From contig CAKSVK010000086.1 in NCBI GenBank assembly GCA_934502905.1, positions 1-15,072 on the forward strand: DNA of 15,072 bases, read 5' to 3'. Shown here piece after piece: positions 1-8,311 of this stretch. How positions within the stretch are numbered: the stretch's first letter is position 1; each line of letters starts with the position of its first letter. Under the pieces are notes generated by a model, which saw only the letters and a program-made list of their open reading frames with translations, did no database searches and had not been told where the DNA came from. The DNA comes from an uncultured Chitinophagaceae bacterium. GTDB taxonomy: Bacteria > Bacteroidota > Bacteroidia > Chitinophagales > Chitinophagaceae. Made by a program: the position numbers and the translations under genes.

Positions 1-1873
1 CAGCCTACGGGAACGCCTGGGTACATTTCAGAACCACGACACCAGTTATGCAGCAACCTTAAACAGCTATGCCCGCAGTATCAGGCAGTTACAGCCCGAC
101 AGCTCTATCCTGTTAAGTGACCAGGTAATAGCCATCGCCGCCGGGTTAGATAATGAAGCATTACAGGTGGAAGCGCTGTTTACCAAGGCGATGGTCTTTG
201 CATATCTCCAGAAAAATGATTCCTTCTTTCTTTATATAGGAAAGGTGATCCCGTTTTACGAAAAAACGGGCAGGCTGAATCAATATATCCAGGCCAGGTC
301 TATGGAAGCGGAAACCCTGCTCAGCTACGATTACTCCAAAGCGATTGACCGTTTTCAGCAGATCATTGAAGCCACTGAAGGAAAGGAGGAGATTGCCATG
401 AAGCGCGAGAACGGTATAGCCTATGCATCAATAGGCACCATTTACTGGGGACTGGATCTGTGGGAGGAGGCAGTAGGATACTGTAAGAAAGGCAAAAAAA
501 AATTTGAGGAAATAAACGATTCTGTTTTGATTGCCGCTATCTGCAATAACCTGGCCAATAACCATGTGGAACTTAAGCAATACGATACGGCAGAAGCGCT
601 CTACCGCAACAATATTGACATTGCTAAAGCAACTAACAGGGAATACATGCTGGTGTACCCTGTGGGTGGGCTTGGGATTTTGTACGGACATTTAAAGCAG
701 TTTGATGAAAGCATCAGTATGCTTCATGAATCCGTTGCACTGGCAAAACAGTATAATAATCCCGCTTCTACCGCCTGGAATACCGCCGCGCTGGCGCAAA
801 GCATCATGTGGGCGGCGGATGAAACCGGTGATAAAAAATACAGCTATAAGGAAGCTTTGCAATGGGCCCAGCAGGCATCCGAAATAGCAATGAGCGCCGG
901 TCATAAAAGGACCGAATCTTTTGTGCTGAATATCCTGTCTCAGCTGCAGGAAAAAACGGGGCATTACCGTGAAGCGTTGATCAGCCGGAACAATCACCTG
1001 GCGATAAAGGACAGTATCCTGGGATCGAATAAAAGACAGGAAATCGCTATCAGGCAAACACATTTTGAAAGCAAAAGAGAGCAGGATCTGCTGCAGCAAA
1101 AGCACGAATCGGAATTAAAAAAAGCGCAGGTCCTCCGATTGTCTTTAATATCCGGCGCAGTATTAGTGCTGGCAGCATCATGGCTATTATTCTATTCCTA
1201 CAGACGGCGCAGCGAAGCCAGGGCAGCACAATTAAAAACACAACTAATGGCCGAAATTGCCGATACCGAAATGAAAGCCCTGCGTTCCCAGATGAACCCG
1301 CATTTTATTTTTAACTCTCTTAACTCTATCCGGCACTATGCATCTGTGAATGATCCCAAGCTTGCGGATGAATACCTGGTGAAATTTGCCACTCTTATGC
1401 GGCAGGTATTTGAAAATTCTGATCAGAAAAAAGTTCCCCTGGCCGACGATCTCCTTGCACTGGAATTATACATGCAGCTGGAAGCTTTCCGGCTGAATAA
1501 TAAGTTTAGCTATAAGATCAATATTGGTCCGGACATCGATCCCGAAAACACCTTAATACCTCCCCTGCTGCTGCAACCCTTCGTGGAAAACAGTATCTGG
1601 CATGGCATTATACCTAAAGAGGGAACAGGCAATATCAATATTACCATCAGTTCAAAAGATAAGATGCTGCATTGTGTAATAGAAGATGATGGCATTGGCA
1701 TTCGGGCTCAGGATACGGCAGGCAGAAAAGAGGGACTCTCGGGGATAAAAGTCACGCGTACTCGTATCGACCTGCTGAACAAACTCGATGATGCACATGC
1801 CGGCGTGCTTTTGAAACCCCTGGCAGCCGGTACACAGGTAGAAGTGAGCCTGCCCCTTGAATTAAACTACTGA
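1..1873 (+). CDS. TPR-containing sensor histidine kinase, LytS/YpdA type (5' end outside window)
   Basis: This is a membrane sensor kinase that would pass phosphate to the LytTR regulator just downstream. The reading frame is open from base 2, so the true start lies upstream; the GTG at 167 is only an internal codon. The first two thirds are helical repeats resembling TPRs (motifs such as AICNNLANNHVELKQYDTAE), then a coiled-coil-like charged stretch, one membrane segment near 1136-1200 (LSLISGAVLVLAASWLLF), and a His_kinase (PF06580) domain. The phosphoacceptor His is at codon 1301-1303 in SQMNPHFIFNSLNS. The ATPase shows the N box QPFVENSIWHG (about 1574-1606) and the G box DDGIGI (about 1687). 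The family usually has a signal peptide and a periplasmic TPR sensor, but that end is not visible. The stimulus is unknown. It is confidently a kinase of this class. Confidence 0.93.
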   Translation, partial: SLRERLGTFQNHDTSYAATLNSYARSIRQLQPDSSILLSDQVIAIAAGLDNEALQVEALFTKAMVFAYLQKNDSFFLYIGKVIPFYEKTGRLNQYIQARSMEAETLLSYDYSKAIDRFQQIIEATEGKEEIAMKRENGIAYASIGTIYWGLDLWEEAVGYCKKGKKKFEEINDSVLIAAICNNLANNHVELKQYDTAEALYRNNIDIAKATNREYMLVYPVGGLGILYGHLKQFDESISMLHESVALAKQYNNPASTAWNTAALAQSIMWAADETGDKKYSYKEALQWAQQASEIAMSAGHKRTESFVLNILSQLQEKTGHYREALISRNNHLAIKDSILGSNKRQEIAIRQTHFESKREQDLLQQKHESELKKAQVLRLSLISGAVLVLAASWLLFYSYRRRSEARAAQLKTQLMAEIADTEMKALRSQMNPHFIFNSLNSIRHYASVNDPKLADEYLVKFATLMRQVFENSDQKKVPLADDLLALELYMQLEAFRLNNKFSYKINIGPDIDPENTLIPPLLLQPFVENSIWHGIIPKEGTGNINITISSKDKMLHCVIEDDGIGIRAQDTAGRKEGLSGIKVTRTRIDLLNKLDDAHAGVLLKPLAAGTQVEVSLPLELNY

Positions 1874-1884
1874 AATTTTCTCGT

Positions 1885-2634
1885 ATGACTGATTGCATCA
1901 TTCTTGAGGATGAACAACAAAGCATAGATATCCTGCAACGTATGCTGAAAGAAGAGTTCGGCGGTACGCTGAATATCGTAGCCTGCTGCACTACCCTGGC
2001 AGAGGCAAAAAACGCCATCCATGAATACCGGCCGGAGCTGGCATTCATGGATGTGCAGATCGGTAATGCAACCAGCTTTGATCTGCTGAAAGAGACCGGC
2101 TTGTCCGGCATGCAGGTAATATTTATAACGGCCTACGAAAAATACGCCATCCAGGCATTTAAGTTCAGCGCTGTTGATTACCTGTTGAAACCCATCGCTT
2201 TGCCCGACCTTAACAGGGCAGTGTCGCGTGTACTGGAGCTGAAGCATAATGTGGACAGCTACAAAAGGATAGAAACCCTGCTGAAGAATATATATAATAA
2301 AGAACGGCAAAAACTATGCATCCCGGACATCAACGGTTTTAATATTGTAGAGATCAAAGACATCATACGCTGCGAGTCAAAGGTCAATTATACTACCATT
2401 CACGTGGCCAAAAGCAACCCCATTACCGTGGCCAAAAGCCTGAAGGAGTTTGAAAAAATGCTGGAAGAGCATAATTTTTTCCGGCTGCATAATTCGCACC
2501 TGGTAAACCTGTCTTATATAAAAAGCTACAACAGGAATAAAGGCGGGTACGTTCTGTTAACAAACGGAGATGAAATCGAAATATCAGTAAGACGAAAAGA
2601 AGAGTTCTTAAAAAAAGTCACCGGGACCCTGTAG
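1885..2634 (+). CDS. LytTR-family DNA-binding response regulator (LytT/AlgR type)
   Basis: This 249-residue cytoplasmic transcription regulator is the cognate partner of the preceding kinase, starting 11 bases after its stop. The N-terminal receiver domain (about 1-120) has the acidic pair E8/D9, the phosphorylatable D56 in ELAFMDVQIG, T82 and K102 in VDYLLKP, so all key residues are present. The C-terminal LytTR domain (about 140-245) includes RCESKVNYTTIHV and FFRLHNSHLVNLSYI, the usual DNA-contact region of this family. The ATG at 1885 begins directly with the receiver fold and has no Shine-Dalgarno, as is normal in Bacteroidota. It probably shares a transcript with the kinase. Target genes cannot be read from the window. 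The gene to its right is convergent, so it is not an obvious operon target. Confidence 0.95.
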   Translation: MTDCIILEDEQQSIDILQRMLKEEFGGTLNIVACCTTLAEAKNAIHEYRPELAFMDVQIGNATSFDLLKETGLSGMQVIFITAYEKYAIQAFKFSAVDYLLKPIALPDLNRAVSRVLELKHNVDSYKRIETLLKNIYNKERQKLCIPDINGFNIVEIKDIIRCESKVNYTTIHVAKSNPITVAKSLKEFEKMLEEHNFFRLHNSHLVNLSYIKSYNRNKGGYVLLTNGDEIEISVRRKEEFLKKVTGTL

Positions 2635-2657
2635 GTATTGCCAGCGCGCCGCAATGG

Positions 2658-3101
2658 TTACCCCTGCCCGTTTCTTCGGGTAAGCACAGCCACAGTAAGC
2701 CTGCTGATGCAAACCAGCTTCCCATCTTCATCCTGTATTCTGATATCCCATACATGCGTAGTAGATCCCAGGTGAACAGGCGTAACGGTTCCCGTTACCC
2801 AACCGCTCTGTACGCTCCGGACATGATTGGCGTTTATCTCCAATCCCACACACACAGATCTATCCATATCCAATACCAATGCAGAAGCTACGCTGCCCAG
2901 TGTTTCCGCCAGCACCACGGACGCACCGCCATGCAGCAAACCAAAGGGCTGCTTTGTTTTTTCATTCACGGGCATGGTTGCTTTGATATAGTTCTCCCCT
3001 ATTTCCACAAACCTGATCCCGATATAATCGCTCATTGTTCCTTCACTCATTCTCTGCAGCTTCTCAATTGAAAACGCTTCCTTGAACCAGATGGTCGCCA
3101 T
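2658..3101 (-). CDS. Hotdog-fold acyl-CoA thioesterase, PaaI/MenI (YdiI)-like
   Basis: This 147-residue single-hotdog thioesterase hydrolyses an acyl- or aroyl-CoA. The core motif GLLHGGASVVLAETLGS (residues 54-70) carries the HGG turn (H57) and the presumed catalytic E66. The downstream VGLEINANHVRS and HLGSTTHVW segments match, from memory, E. coli YdiI/MenI, the 1,4-dihydroxy-2-naphthoyl-CoA thioesterase of menaquinone synthesis. Bacteroidota respire with menaquinone, so this role is plausible, but no other men gene is present to confirm it. A general 4-hydroxybenzoyl-CoA-type thioesterase is the alternative. It lies 13 bases after the oxidoreductase gene on the same strand, so the two are probably co-transcribed. 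It is convergent with the response regulator, with only 23 bases between the two stops. Confidence 0.9.
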   Translation of the reverse strand: MATIWFKEAFSIEKLQRMSEGTMSDYIGIRFVEIGENYIKATMPVNEKTKQPFGLLHGGASVVLAETLGSVASALVLDMDRSVCVGLEINANHVRSVQSGWVTGTVTPVHLGSTTHVWDIRIQDEDGKLVCISRLTVAVLTRRNGQG

Positions 3102-3114
3102 TGTTTAATTATTA

Positions 3115-3981
3115 TTAATTATTCATCATTTCTATAACGGTCGCTTCATCCTGCTCTGCAAAATCCTGCAATGCAGATGAGAACCACTCTTTTGCCACCT
3201 TACCCAGCCTTGCATCAAACCCCGCTGTAGCAGCCAGTGAAAGGGCATACCGTGCATCTTTCTCTCTCAGGGCTATTGTAAAGGAGGGATCATCTGCATA
3301 CCGTTTCTCCATCATGGCACGTACATAACGTATCACCTGTGGACTGGCAGCCGCACTGGTTTCTATGGAAGCCGTCACCACTTCCCCGTCCAGCCCAAGC
3401 TTGTCAGCCAGGGCAATACCTTCTGCCAATGCTGCGATCTGCACCGCACCCATCAGGTTAATGATCAGTTTGTAGCAAGTACCTTTCCCTACCGGGCCAA
3501 AATGACGAATAGCTTTGGAAAAAAGTTGTAACACAGGTTTGCATACTGCCAGATCATCCGGCGCTGCGCCTGCCAACAGGGTCAGTTCCCCTTTTTCTGC
3601 CGCCACAGGAATGCCGGTAACAGGACAATCAATATAGCGCAGCTTTTTTTGACGGGCAAATTCCGCCAGCGTGTACACATAAGGCAACGACAGGGTAGAA
3701 CACTCTATTAAGCAGGCGCCCTCACGCATATTATTCAAAGCACCATTATGGCCCAGCCAGACCTGTTCAGAAGCCAGGTCATCCGCCAGCATGGCAATCA
3801 CAAAATCCGCATCTTTTACAGCCAGTGCAGGTGTCTCAGCAAAAAGGGCGCCCCGGCTTACCAGCTCAGATGCCTTTTCAGGCGTTCTGTTCCAAATGGT
3901 CAGCTGTGTCCCGGAACGCAGGATACAGGATGCAATAGACTGTCCCATCCTTCCCGTTCCCAGCAAAGCGATATTTAACAT
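3115..3981 (-). CDS. NAD(P)-dependent oxidoreductase, beta-hydroxyacid dehydrogenase (HIBADH) family
   Basis: This 288-residue soluble enzyme probably oxidises or reduces a small beta-hydroxyacid or semialdehyde. It starts with the Rossmann motif LLGTGRMG (7-13), and NR at 31-32 in the cofactor region suggests NADP. It then has STLSLPYV (96-103), the substrate-loop equivalent DCPVTGIPVAAEKGE (118-132), the catalytic-lysine region GKGTCYKLIINL with K171, and the C-terminal KD pair (241-242). I start it at the ATG at 3981 because the protein then opens directly on the Rossmann strand. The frame continues to 4026, but that extension runs into a terminator hairpin. A -7-like TATCTTGG on the minus strand (4012-4005) may be its promoter. 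The substrate is unclear: 3-hydroxyisobutyrate, tartronate semialdehyde and succinic semialdehyde reductase-type activities all occur in the family. Confidence 0.9.
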   Translation of the reverse strand: MLNIALLGTGRMGQSIASCILRSGTQLTIWNRTPEKASELVSRGALFAETPALAVKDADFVIAMLADDLASEQVWLGHNGALNNMREGACLIECSTLSLPYVYTLAEFARQKKLRYIDCPVTGIPVAAEKGELTLLAGAAPDDLAVCKPVLQLFSKAIRHFGPVGKGTCYKLIINLMGAVQIAALAEGIALADKLGLDGEVVTASIETSAAASPQVIRYVRAMMEKRYADDPSFTIALREKDARYALSLAATAGFDARLGKVAKEWFSSALQDFAEQDEATVIEMMNN

Positions 3982-4023
3982 GATAGATTTTTTACCACAG
4001 ATGCCCAAGATACAATATAATAA

Positions 4024-4050
4024 CAAACACCCCGGTAAACAGGGTGTTTG
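4024..4050 (-). terminator. Intrinsic terminator of the LolA-like gene
   Basis: A perfect 9-base inverted repeat, CAAACACCC (4024-4032) and GGGTGTTTG (4042-4050), has a 9-base loop. Read on the minus strand it is followed by a T-rich run (TTATTATATTGT), and it lies 26 bases after the stop at 4076. It would end the minus-strand transcript of the LolA-like gene and insulate the oxidoreductase gene. On the plus strand there is no T tract, so it is directional. Confidence 0.7.
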
Positions 4051-4075
4051 CCTTGTAAGAATATGTGTAAAAAGC

Positions 4076-4798
4076 CTATTCTGTTTTCTGCAGATCCTTC
4101 ACATCAAGATTACCGTTCACCGTCAGCTTGGTAACAGTACCTTTGATCTCTCCCATCATAGGATTTGAGATCGTTGTAGTATAAGGGAATACAAAATTAT
4201 CCGGTGTCTTCTTGTAGTCACTTAACAGGGTAGTTGCTTCTATTTCCTGCCCCTGCATATTTGACTTTATAACAGTTTTTACAAGATAGCTGGTAGACTG
4301 GTCTATGAAGATATGCTGGCTGATACTGTCTTTCTCCAGCTTTATTTTGTAAGCGGCAGCACCATTCACATCTTCAGTGCCTTCCAGTGTGGCTGTATAT
4401 CCTGCATCTTTATAAGACGTCAGCTCACGGCCAGGAGAAAAACTGCTCATTGCATTTTTTACGGCGTCTTCCGGCAGCGGCTGGGGAGCAGCAGATCCCA
4501 TCATGGGGTTTACATTCCATCCCTTTTCCTTATCAATATAAGTGATGATCTTCTGCCCCTGTATATCCACTTCCTGGCGCATGGCCGTATTATAAATGAT
4601 CCATGTTTTAGATGCCATCTGCATTCCCATTATGTCCATGTTCATTTCCATATAAGTATCCTTCAGGCTGGCCAGCTTCTGCTTGCCACCCAGTGCCGTA
4701 ATAGCTTTTTCAATAATACTTTCAACGGTCTGTGCCTGCCCAATGTTTACTGATACCGCAACAATCAAGGTCAGCATTACAATTTTCATCTTTTTCAT
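4076..4798 (-). CDS. Exported LolA-like outer membrane lipoprotein-sorting family protein
   Basis: This 240-residue periplasmic protein starts with MKKMKIVML and a hydrophobic core, then a likely signal peptidase I site after about residue 23 (NIGQAQ|T). There is no lipobox cysteine. The mature part begins SIIEKAITALGGKQKLASLK, the opening helix typical of Bacteroidota proteins annotated as outer membrane lipoprotein-sorting proteins with a LolA-like half-barrel. Alternating strands follow, with methionine-rich stretches (MEMNMDIMGMQM; NPMMG twice). A role in binding lipid or lipoprotein is inferred only from the fold family; the real function of these paralogues is unknown. It is divergent from adenine deaminase across 187 bases and ends at a strong terminator, so it is probably monocistronic. 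An ATG three codons in (4789) is an equally possible start. Confidence 0.8.
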   Translation of the reverse strand: MKKMKIVMLTLIVAVSVNIGQAQTVESIIEKAITALGGKQKLASLKDTYMEMNMDIMGMQMASKTWIIYNTAMRQEVDIQGQKIITYIDKEKGWNVNPMMGSAAPQPLPEDAVKNAMSSFSPGRELTSYKDAGYTATLEGTEDVNGAAAYKIKLEKDSISQHIFIDQSTSYLVKTVIKSNMQGQEIEATTLLSDYKKTPDNFVFPYTTTISNPMMGEIKGTVTKLTVNGNLDVKDLQKTE

Positions 4799-4932
4799 TT
4801 GTAAGTTTTTATTTGCTTATAATATCACATTAAACCGCATAAAAGTTTTATCCAGGTTGTTAAATAATCATTTTTTATACGTTGCCTCATGTGTTTGGTT
4901 ATAACCTTCAAAAATAGTGCAATTCTCCTGTT

Positions 4933-4960
4933 TTGGGTATACCATTTATCCTTTAACTTG
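4933..4960 (+). promoter_or_regulatory. Candidate Bacteroidota promoter for adenine deaminase
   Basis: A TTG (4933-4935, within TTTTG) is followed after 18 bases by TAACTTG (4954-4960). This is one base short of the TAnnTTTG -7 consensus used by the Bacteroidota primary sigma factor. It lies 25 bases before the ATG at 4986, giving a short leader. The rest of the 187-base gap (4799-4985) is A+T rich with no other clear element. Confidence 0.35.
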
Positions 4961-4985
4961 TCCGGAATTACACAGAATTTTGATT

Positions 4986-6608
4986 ATGAGCAACTTTGTC
5001 GAAGGAAAGCTGGTAGATATCATCCGGCAGGAGATCTATTCTGCACGTATCCATATGGAAAACGGCTTCATACAATCCGTAGAAAAAATACCGGGCACAG
5101 CCGTTAACTCACCTTATATATTACCGGGATTCATAGATGCGCATGTGCATATTGAAAGCTCGATGCTGATACCATCCCGGTTTGCCCGGCTGGCAGTAGT
5201 GCATGGCAGTATCGCCACCGTCAGCGATCCGCATGAAATAGCCAATGTCTGCGGGATGGAAGGTATTCATTTCATGATGGAAGATGGTAAAAAAGTACCC
5301 TTTTATTTTTACTTTGGTGCGCCCAGTTGTGTGCCTGCCACCAGCTTTGAAACAGCAGGCGCCAGCATCAGCGTAGAAGATATTGAGACATTGCTTCGGC
5401 GCGACGACATAAAATACCTGAGCGAAATGATGAATTTCCCCGGCGTACTGGCAAAGGACCCGGAAGTGATGGCAAAAATTGCTGTCGCCCAAAAATATAA
5501 CAAACCGGTGGACGGACATGCCCCGGGATTAACAGGCGAGGACGTGGCCAGGTATATTGCGGCCGGCATTTCCACCGACCATGAATGTTTTACCCGCGAA
5601 GAAGCGTTGGAAAAAATAAAGCTGGGCATGCACGTGCTGATACGGGAAGGCAGCGCTGCCAAAAACTTTGAAGCATTAATAGACCTGCTGAATGATTACC
5701 CGGACCATATCATGTTTTGCAGTGACGACAAGCACCCGGACAGCCTGGTAAAGGGTCATATCAACGAGCTCTGCGCAAGAGCAGTAAAAAAAGGAATAGA
5801 TATTTTCAAAATTTTAAAAGCTGCCTGCATCAATCCCGTACAACATTATAACCTGGAGACGGGCCTGCTGCGGCCGGGCGACAGCGCTGACTTTATACTG
5901 GTAAAAGATCTCGAAAGCTTCAACGTGCTGGCCACTTATATTAAAGGAACATTGGTAGCTGAAAACGGCATTTCTCTTATCAGGGAAGTAACACAGGATA
6001 TACCGGTAAACAATTTCTCCTGTAAGGAAAAAAAGGTAAATGACTTTCAACTGACGGAAAACAACAGACCAGGCAACATCTTCCCTGTAATAGAAGCGCT
6101 CGACGGACAACTGATCACGCGTAAATATACACCACCCAACTTGGAGGGGGGGATAGACATCGCAAATGATATCCTTAAGATCGCAGTAGTCAACCGTTAC
6201 CAGGATGCGCTACCGGCAATAGCTTATATCAAAAACTTCGGGCTGAAAACAGGTGCCATCGCCTCTTCTGTAGCGCATGACAGCCACAACATAGTGGCCA
6301 TAGGAACGGATGATGACAGCATCTGCAAAGCAGTCAACCATATCATCCGCCACAAAGGAGGCATCAGCCTTTATGGAAATGGTAAAGACATGATCGTCCC
6401 GCTGCCTGTAGGTGGCATCATGAGCAACCAGGATGGCTACAAAGTAGCGGAAATGTACAGTGAAATAGATAAGGCCGCCAAAGCGCTGGGATCAACGTTA
6501 TCCTCCCCTTTCATGACACTTTCTTTTATGGCACTGCTGGTTATCCCCCATATTAAGCTGAGCGATAAAGGGCTGTTCGATGGGGATGGCTTTTGTTTTT
6601 ACCAATAG
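4986..6608 (+). CDS. ade: Adenine deaminase
   Basis: This 540-residue amidohydrolase converts adenine to hypoxanthine and ammonia for purine salvage in the cytoplasm. Metal-binding and catalytic motifs are intact: DAHVHIESS (H53, H55, E57), the SEMMNFPGV segment (146-154), DGHAPGL (H178), TDHE (H199) and CSDDKHPDS (245-253). The C-terminal part has the family signature around [17 protein letters not shown] and IGTDD, which distinguishes Ade from dihydroorotase and other amidohydrolases. The frame can be opened further upstream at a GTG (4917), but the ATG at 4986 ([11 protein letters not shown]) gives the expected N-terminus and follows a candidate promoter. It is a little shorter than E. coli Ade (588), within what I would expect. 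It is convergent with the next gene, so it probably forms a single-gene unit. No purine riboswitch fold was visible upstream. Confidence 0.95.
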   Translation: MSNFVEGKLVDIIRQEIYSARIHMENGFIQSVEKIPGTAVNSPYILPGFIDAHVHIESSMLIPSRFARLAVVHGSIATVSDPHEIANVCGMEGIHFMMEDGKKVPFYFYFGAPSCVPATSFETAGASISVEDIETLLRRDDIKYLSEMMNFPGVLAKDPEVMAKIAVAQKYNKPVDGHAPGLTGEDVARYIAAGISTDHECFTREEALEKIKLGMHVLIREGSAAKNFEALIDLLNDYPDHIMFCSDDKHPDSLVKGHINELCARAVKKGIDIFKILKAACINPVQHYNLETGLLRPGDSADFILVKDLESFNVLATYIKGTLVAENGISLIREVTQDIPVNNFSCKEKKVNDFQLTENNRPGNIFPVIEALDGQLITRKYTPPNLEGGIDIANDILKIAVVNRYQDALPAIAYIKNFGLKTGAIASSVAHDSHNIVAIGTDDDSICKAVNHIIRHKGGISLYGNGKDMIVPLPVGGIMSNQDGYKVAEMYSEIDKAAKALGSTLSSPFMTLSFMALLVIPHIKLSDKGLFDGDGFCFYQ

Positions 6609-6613
6609 CTGCC

Positions 6614-6637
6614 ATCCGAAGTTTGGAAACTTCGGAT
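6614..6637. terminator. Perfect inverted repeat between convergent genes, possible bidirectional terminator
   Basis: ATCCGAAGTTT (6614-6624) and AAACTTCGGAT (6627-6637) form an 11-base perfect inverted repeat with only two bases between, effectively a stem of about 10 pairs with a four-base loop. It begins five bases after the adenine deaminase stop and lies 62 bases past the stop of the convergent transporter. Neither strand has a proper T tract after the stem, so termination is an inference from position. The remainder of the gap to 6698 holds nothing else clear. Confidence 0.45.
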
Positions 6638-6698
6638 AGCCTATGCCTACCGTTTCCAACGAACTGCTGCATTAATCCAACACTGTTCTATACTAATG

Positions 6699-7988
6699 CT
6701 AAGCCTTTGGATGCCCTACTTTATGACCATAACTGGCAAAATAAAGGATGTAAAGGTAAGCCGGGATCATGGCGTACAGGAATGCATGTTGAAAATCGAT
6801 GCCGAGCGTATCTTTTAAATAACCATACACCAGGGGCCATATAGCTCCGCCGGCTATCCCCATAATCATTATGCCCGATCCAACTTTTGTAAACCTGCCA
6901 AGCCCTTTAATCCCCAATGGAAAAATAGCCGGCCACATCAAAGCATTGGCAACACCCAGCAACGCCACAAATATATAGGAAGTCATCCCGGAAGTAAATA
7001 CAGAAATTACGGTAAAAGTGATGCCCACCATAGTACAGATCCTAAGCGCTGATTGTTGTGAAACGAACTTCGGAATGGTTGCAATGCCGATAAAATACCC
7101 GAGAAGCATACACCCCAGCGTAAACGCCGTTCCATATTTTATAAAGAAAGGAGGGAGAGACAACAGACGACCATAGGTTCCGATAATATCTCCTGCCATT
7201 ACTTCTACAGCAACACAAAAGAATATGGCGAATGCACCTAAAAAGAGGTGTGGAAAATGGAAGAGACTGGTTTTCTTTTTAACATCCGGGCTGTCCTCCA
7301 CTGCTTCTTCCTTGTTTACGTCTACCTCCGGCATTTTTACAACAAATACAACAAATGCAATGATGGCAACACCAATGGCAACGCCAATGTAAGGACCATG
7401 TAACCTTGCGCCGAGCTCAGCCAATAAAGCGTCGTGTTCCGGGCCCGCCTGCAGTGCCTGTATTTTACCTGCAATAGCGTCGTAGTCTTTTAACAATATA
7501 CCGCCCAGGACAATCGGCACAATAATGCCTGCACCCTTGTTGAAAATTCCAACAATGGAAATACGCTGGGCCGCGCTCTCAATAGGACCAATGATGCTTA
7601 AATAGGGGTTGATCGCGGTTTGAAGCAGCGCCATTCCGGACGCCTGGATAAATATGGCTACCAGAAAAAGAATATAACTTAATGTAGAAGCGGCAGGTAA
7701 TATGACCAGGGCGCCGGCTATGATCAGGACCAGGCTAAGGACAATCCCGTTTTTAAACCCGATCCTGGCCAGGATCCATGAGCTGGGTAACGCTAAAAAG
7801 AAGTAGGCAATGTAAGAAGCAAATAAAATAAAAAAAGCCTGTAAATCCGTCTGCAGGTTAAAGGCCAGCCTGACAAAAGGAATCAAAGCTCCGTTTGCCC
7901 AGGTTATATAGCCTAAAATAAAGAACAAAGCACAGCATATCAGCATGGGAAGGAATGCCGTCTTCTGGGAATTTTGTGTAGCGTTCAT
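6699..7988 (-). CDS. Sugar:H+ symporter, FucP/GluP family MFS transporter
   Basis: This 429-residue inner membrane transporter has about 12 hydrophobic segments. It belongs to the FucP/GluP (fucose, glucose/galactose, N-acetylglucosamine) branch of the major facilitator superfamily. Evidence includes the first-helix stretch FFILGYITWANGALIPF, the ALLQTAINPYLSIIGP segment after helix 4, the NKGAG motif in helix 5, the charged loop after helix 6 (EVDVNKEEAVEDSPDVKKK), and ANALMWPAIFPLGIKGLGRFT near helix 10, all typical of the family. The start is the ATG at 7988; a TTG one codon earlier is less likely. A perfect -7 element (TAAATTTG) lies just upstream. The gene is divergent from a second, larger transporter of the same family and a sugar kinase, so the substrate is probably a hexose or amino sugar. 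Exact specificity cannot be read from sequence. Confidence 0.92.
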   Translation of the reverse strand: MNATQNSQKTAFLPMLICCALFFILGYITWANGALIPFVRLAFNLQTDLQAFFILFASYIAYFFLALPSSWILARIGFKNGIVLSLVLIIAGALVILPAASTLSYILFLVAIFIQASGMALLQTAINPYLSIIGPIESAAQRISIVGIFNKGAGIIVPIVLGGILLKDYDAIAGKIQALQAGPEHDALLAELGARLHGPYIGVAIGVAIIAFVVFVVKMPEVDVNKEEAVEDSPDVKKKTSLFHFPHLFLGAFAIFFCVAVEVMAGDIIGTYGRLLSLPPFFIKYGTAFTLGCMLLGYFIGIATIPKFVSQQSALRICTMVGITFTVISVFTSGMTSYIFVALLGVANALMWPAIFPLGIKGLGRFTKVGSGIMIMGIAGGAIWPLVYGYLKDTLGIDFQHAFLYAMIPAYLYILYFASYGHKVGHPKA

Positions 7989-8004
7989 CAATAAAATATT
8001 TAAT

Positions 8005-8012
8005 CAAATTTA
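8005..8012 (-). promoter_or_regulatory. -7 promoter element of the minus-strand sugar transporter
   Basis: On the minus strand, 8012 to 8005 reads TAAATTTG, a perfect match to the Bacteroidota TAnnTTTG -7 consensus. It is 17 bases before the ATG at 7988, implying a leader of roughly ten bases. The -33 element is weak: only a TTTTC-like stretch is present at about the right distance. Confidence 0.5.
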
Positions 8013-8069
8013 GGGAGGGGTTTATTTTGAAAAGTTTCGAGCCGGGCGTATTTACCTTCGGTGAAAAAG

Positions 8070-8167
8070 TTCAAATCTTCGCAAACGGGTGGTGACACCC
8101 GCCTGTAGAATCCGCTACCGGTCGGTGAGATACCGACCGGAGAATTTGTATAGAACGAAAATTTGAA
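8070..8167. repeat. 98-base structured element: two hairpins inside an outer inverted repeat
   Basis: The outer arms are TTCAAATCTTCG (8070-8081) and CGAAAATTTGAA (8156-8167), which pair at 11 of 12 positions. Inside are two GC-rich hairpins. Hairpin 1 is CGGGTG (8086-8091) with CACCCG (8096-8101), loop GTGA. Hairpin 2 is CCGGTCGGT (8118-8126) with ACCGACCGG (8132-8140), loop GAGAT. Both hairpins share a GGTGA apex, as if one were a diverged copy of the other. Together they would form a three-way junction. The element sits in the middle of the 323-base divergent gap. It could be a REP- or MITE-like repeat, or a structured RNA or protein-binding site. No coding frame covers it. Confidence 0.6.
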
Positions 8168-8252
8168 ATGCACCCTTCGACTTTGTATATCAAAAATTTC
8201 CCGAACTTAACAAAGAAATCTGGTAAAAGGTTCACGGATCATAATTTTTTTG

Positions 8253-8268
8253 TTGCAAACGATTGTTA
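8253..8268. promoter_or_regulatory. LacI-family operator-like site upstream of the enlarged sugar transporter
   Basis: TTGCAAACGATTGTTA is an imperfect palindrome centred on a CG step, the shape expected of LacI-family operators. It lies 44 bases before the ATG at 8312. A degenerate -7-like TAATTTCA (8274-8281) follows TTG (8253-8255) after 18 bases, so a repressor here would cover the promoter. The half-sites match at only 5 of 8 positions and no LacI gene is in the window, so this is tentative. Confidence 0.3.
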
Positions 8269-8311
8269 TGCTTTAATTTCATGCCCTCATCATTAACCAA
8301 TTTCTAATTGT

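Noticed and set aside
167..169. GTG as the start codon of the sensor kinase
   Set aside because: The frame is open to base 2 with TPR-like sequence continuing upstream, so the start lies outside the window.
3982..4026. N-terminal extension of the oxidoreductase
   Set aside because: It would place a 15-residue Cys-rich leader before the Rossmann strand and overlap the terminator of the neighbouring gene.
4917..4985. N-terminal extension of adenine deaminase from a GTG
   Set aside because: It would overlap the candidate promoter and adds residues unlike the family; the ATG at 4986 fits better.
8086..8140. CRISPR-like array
   Set aside because: Only two dissimilar palindromes with a 16-base gap; no regular direct repeats or spacers and no cas genes.
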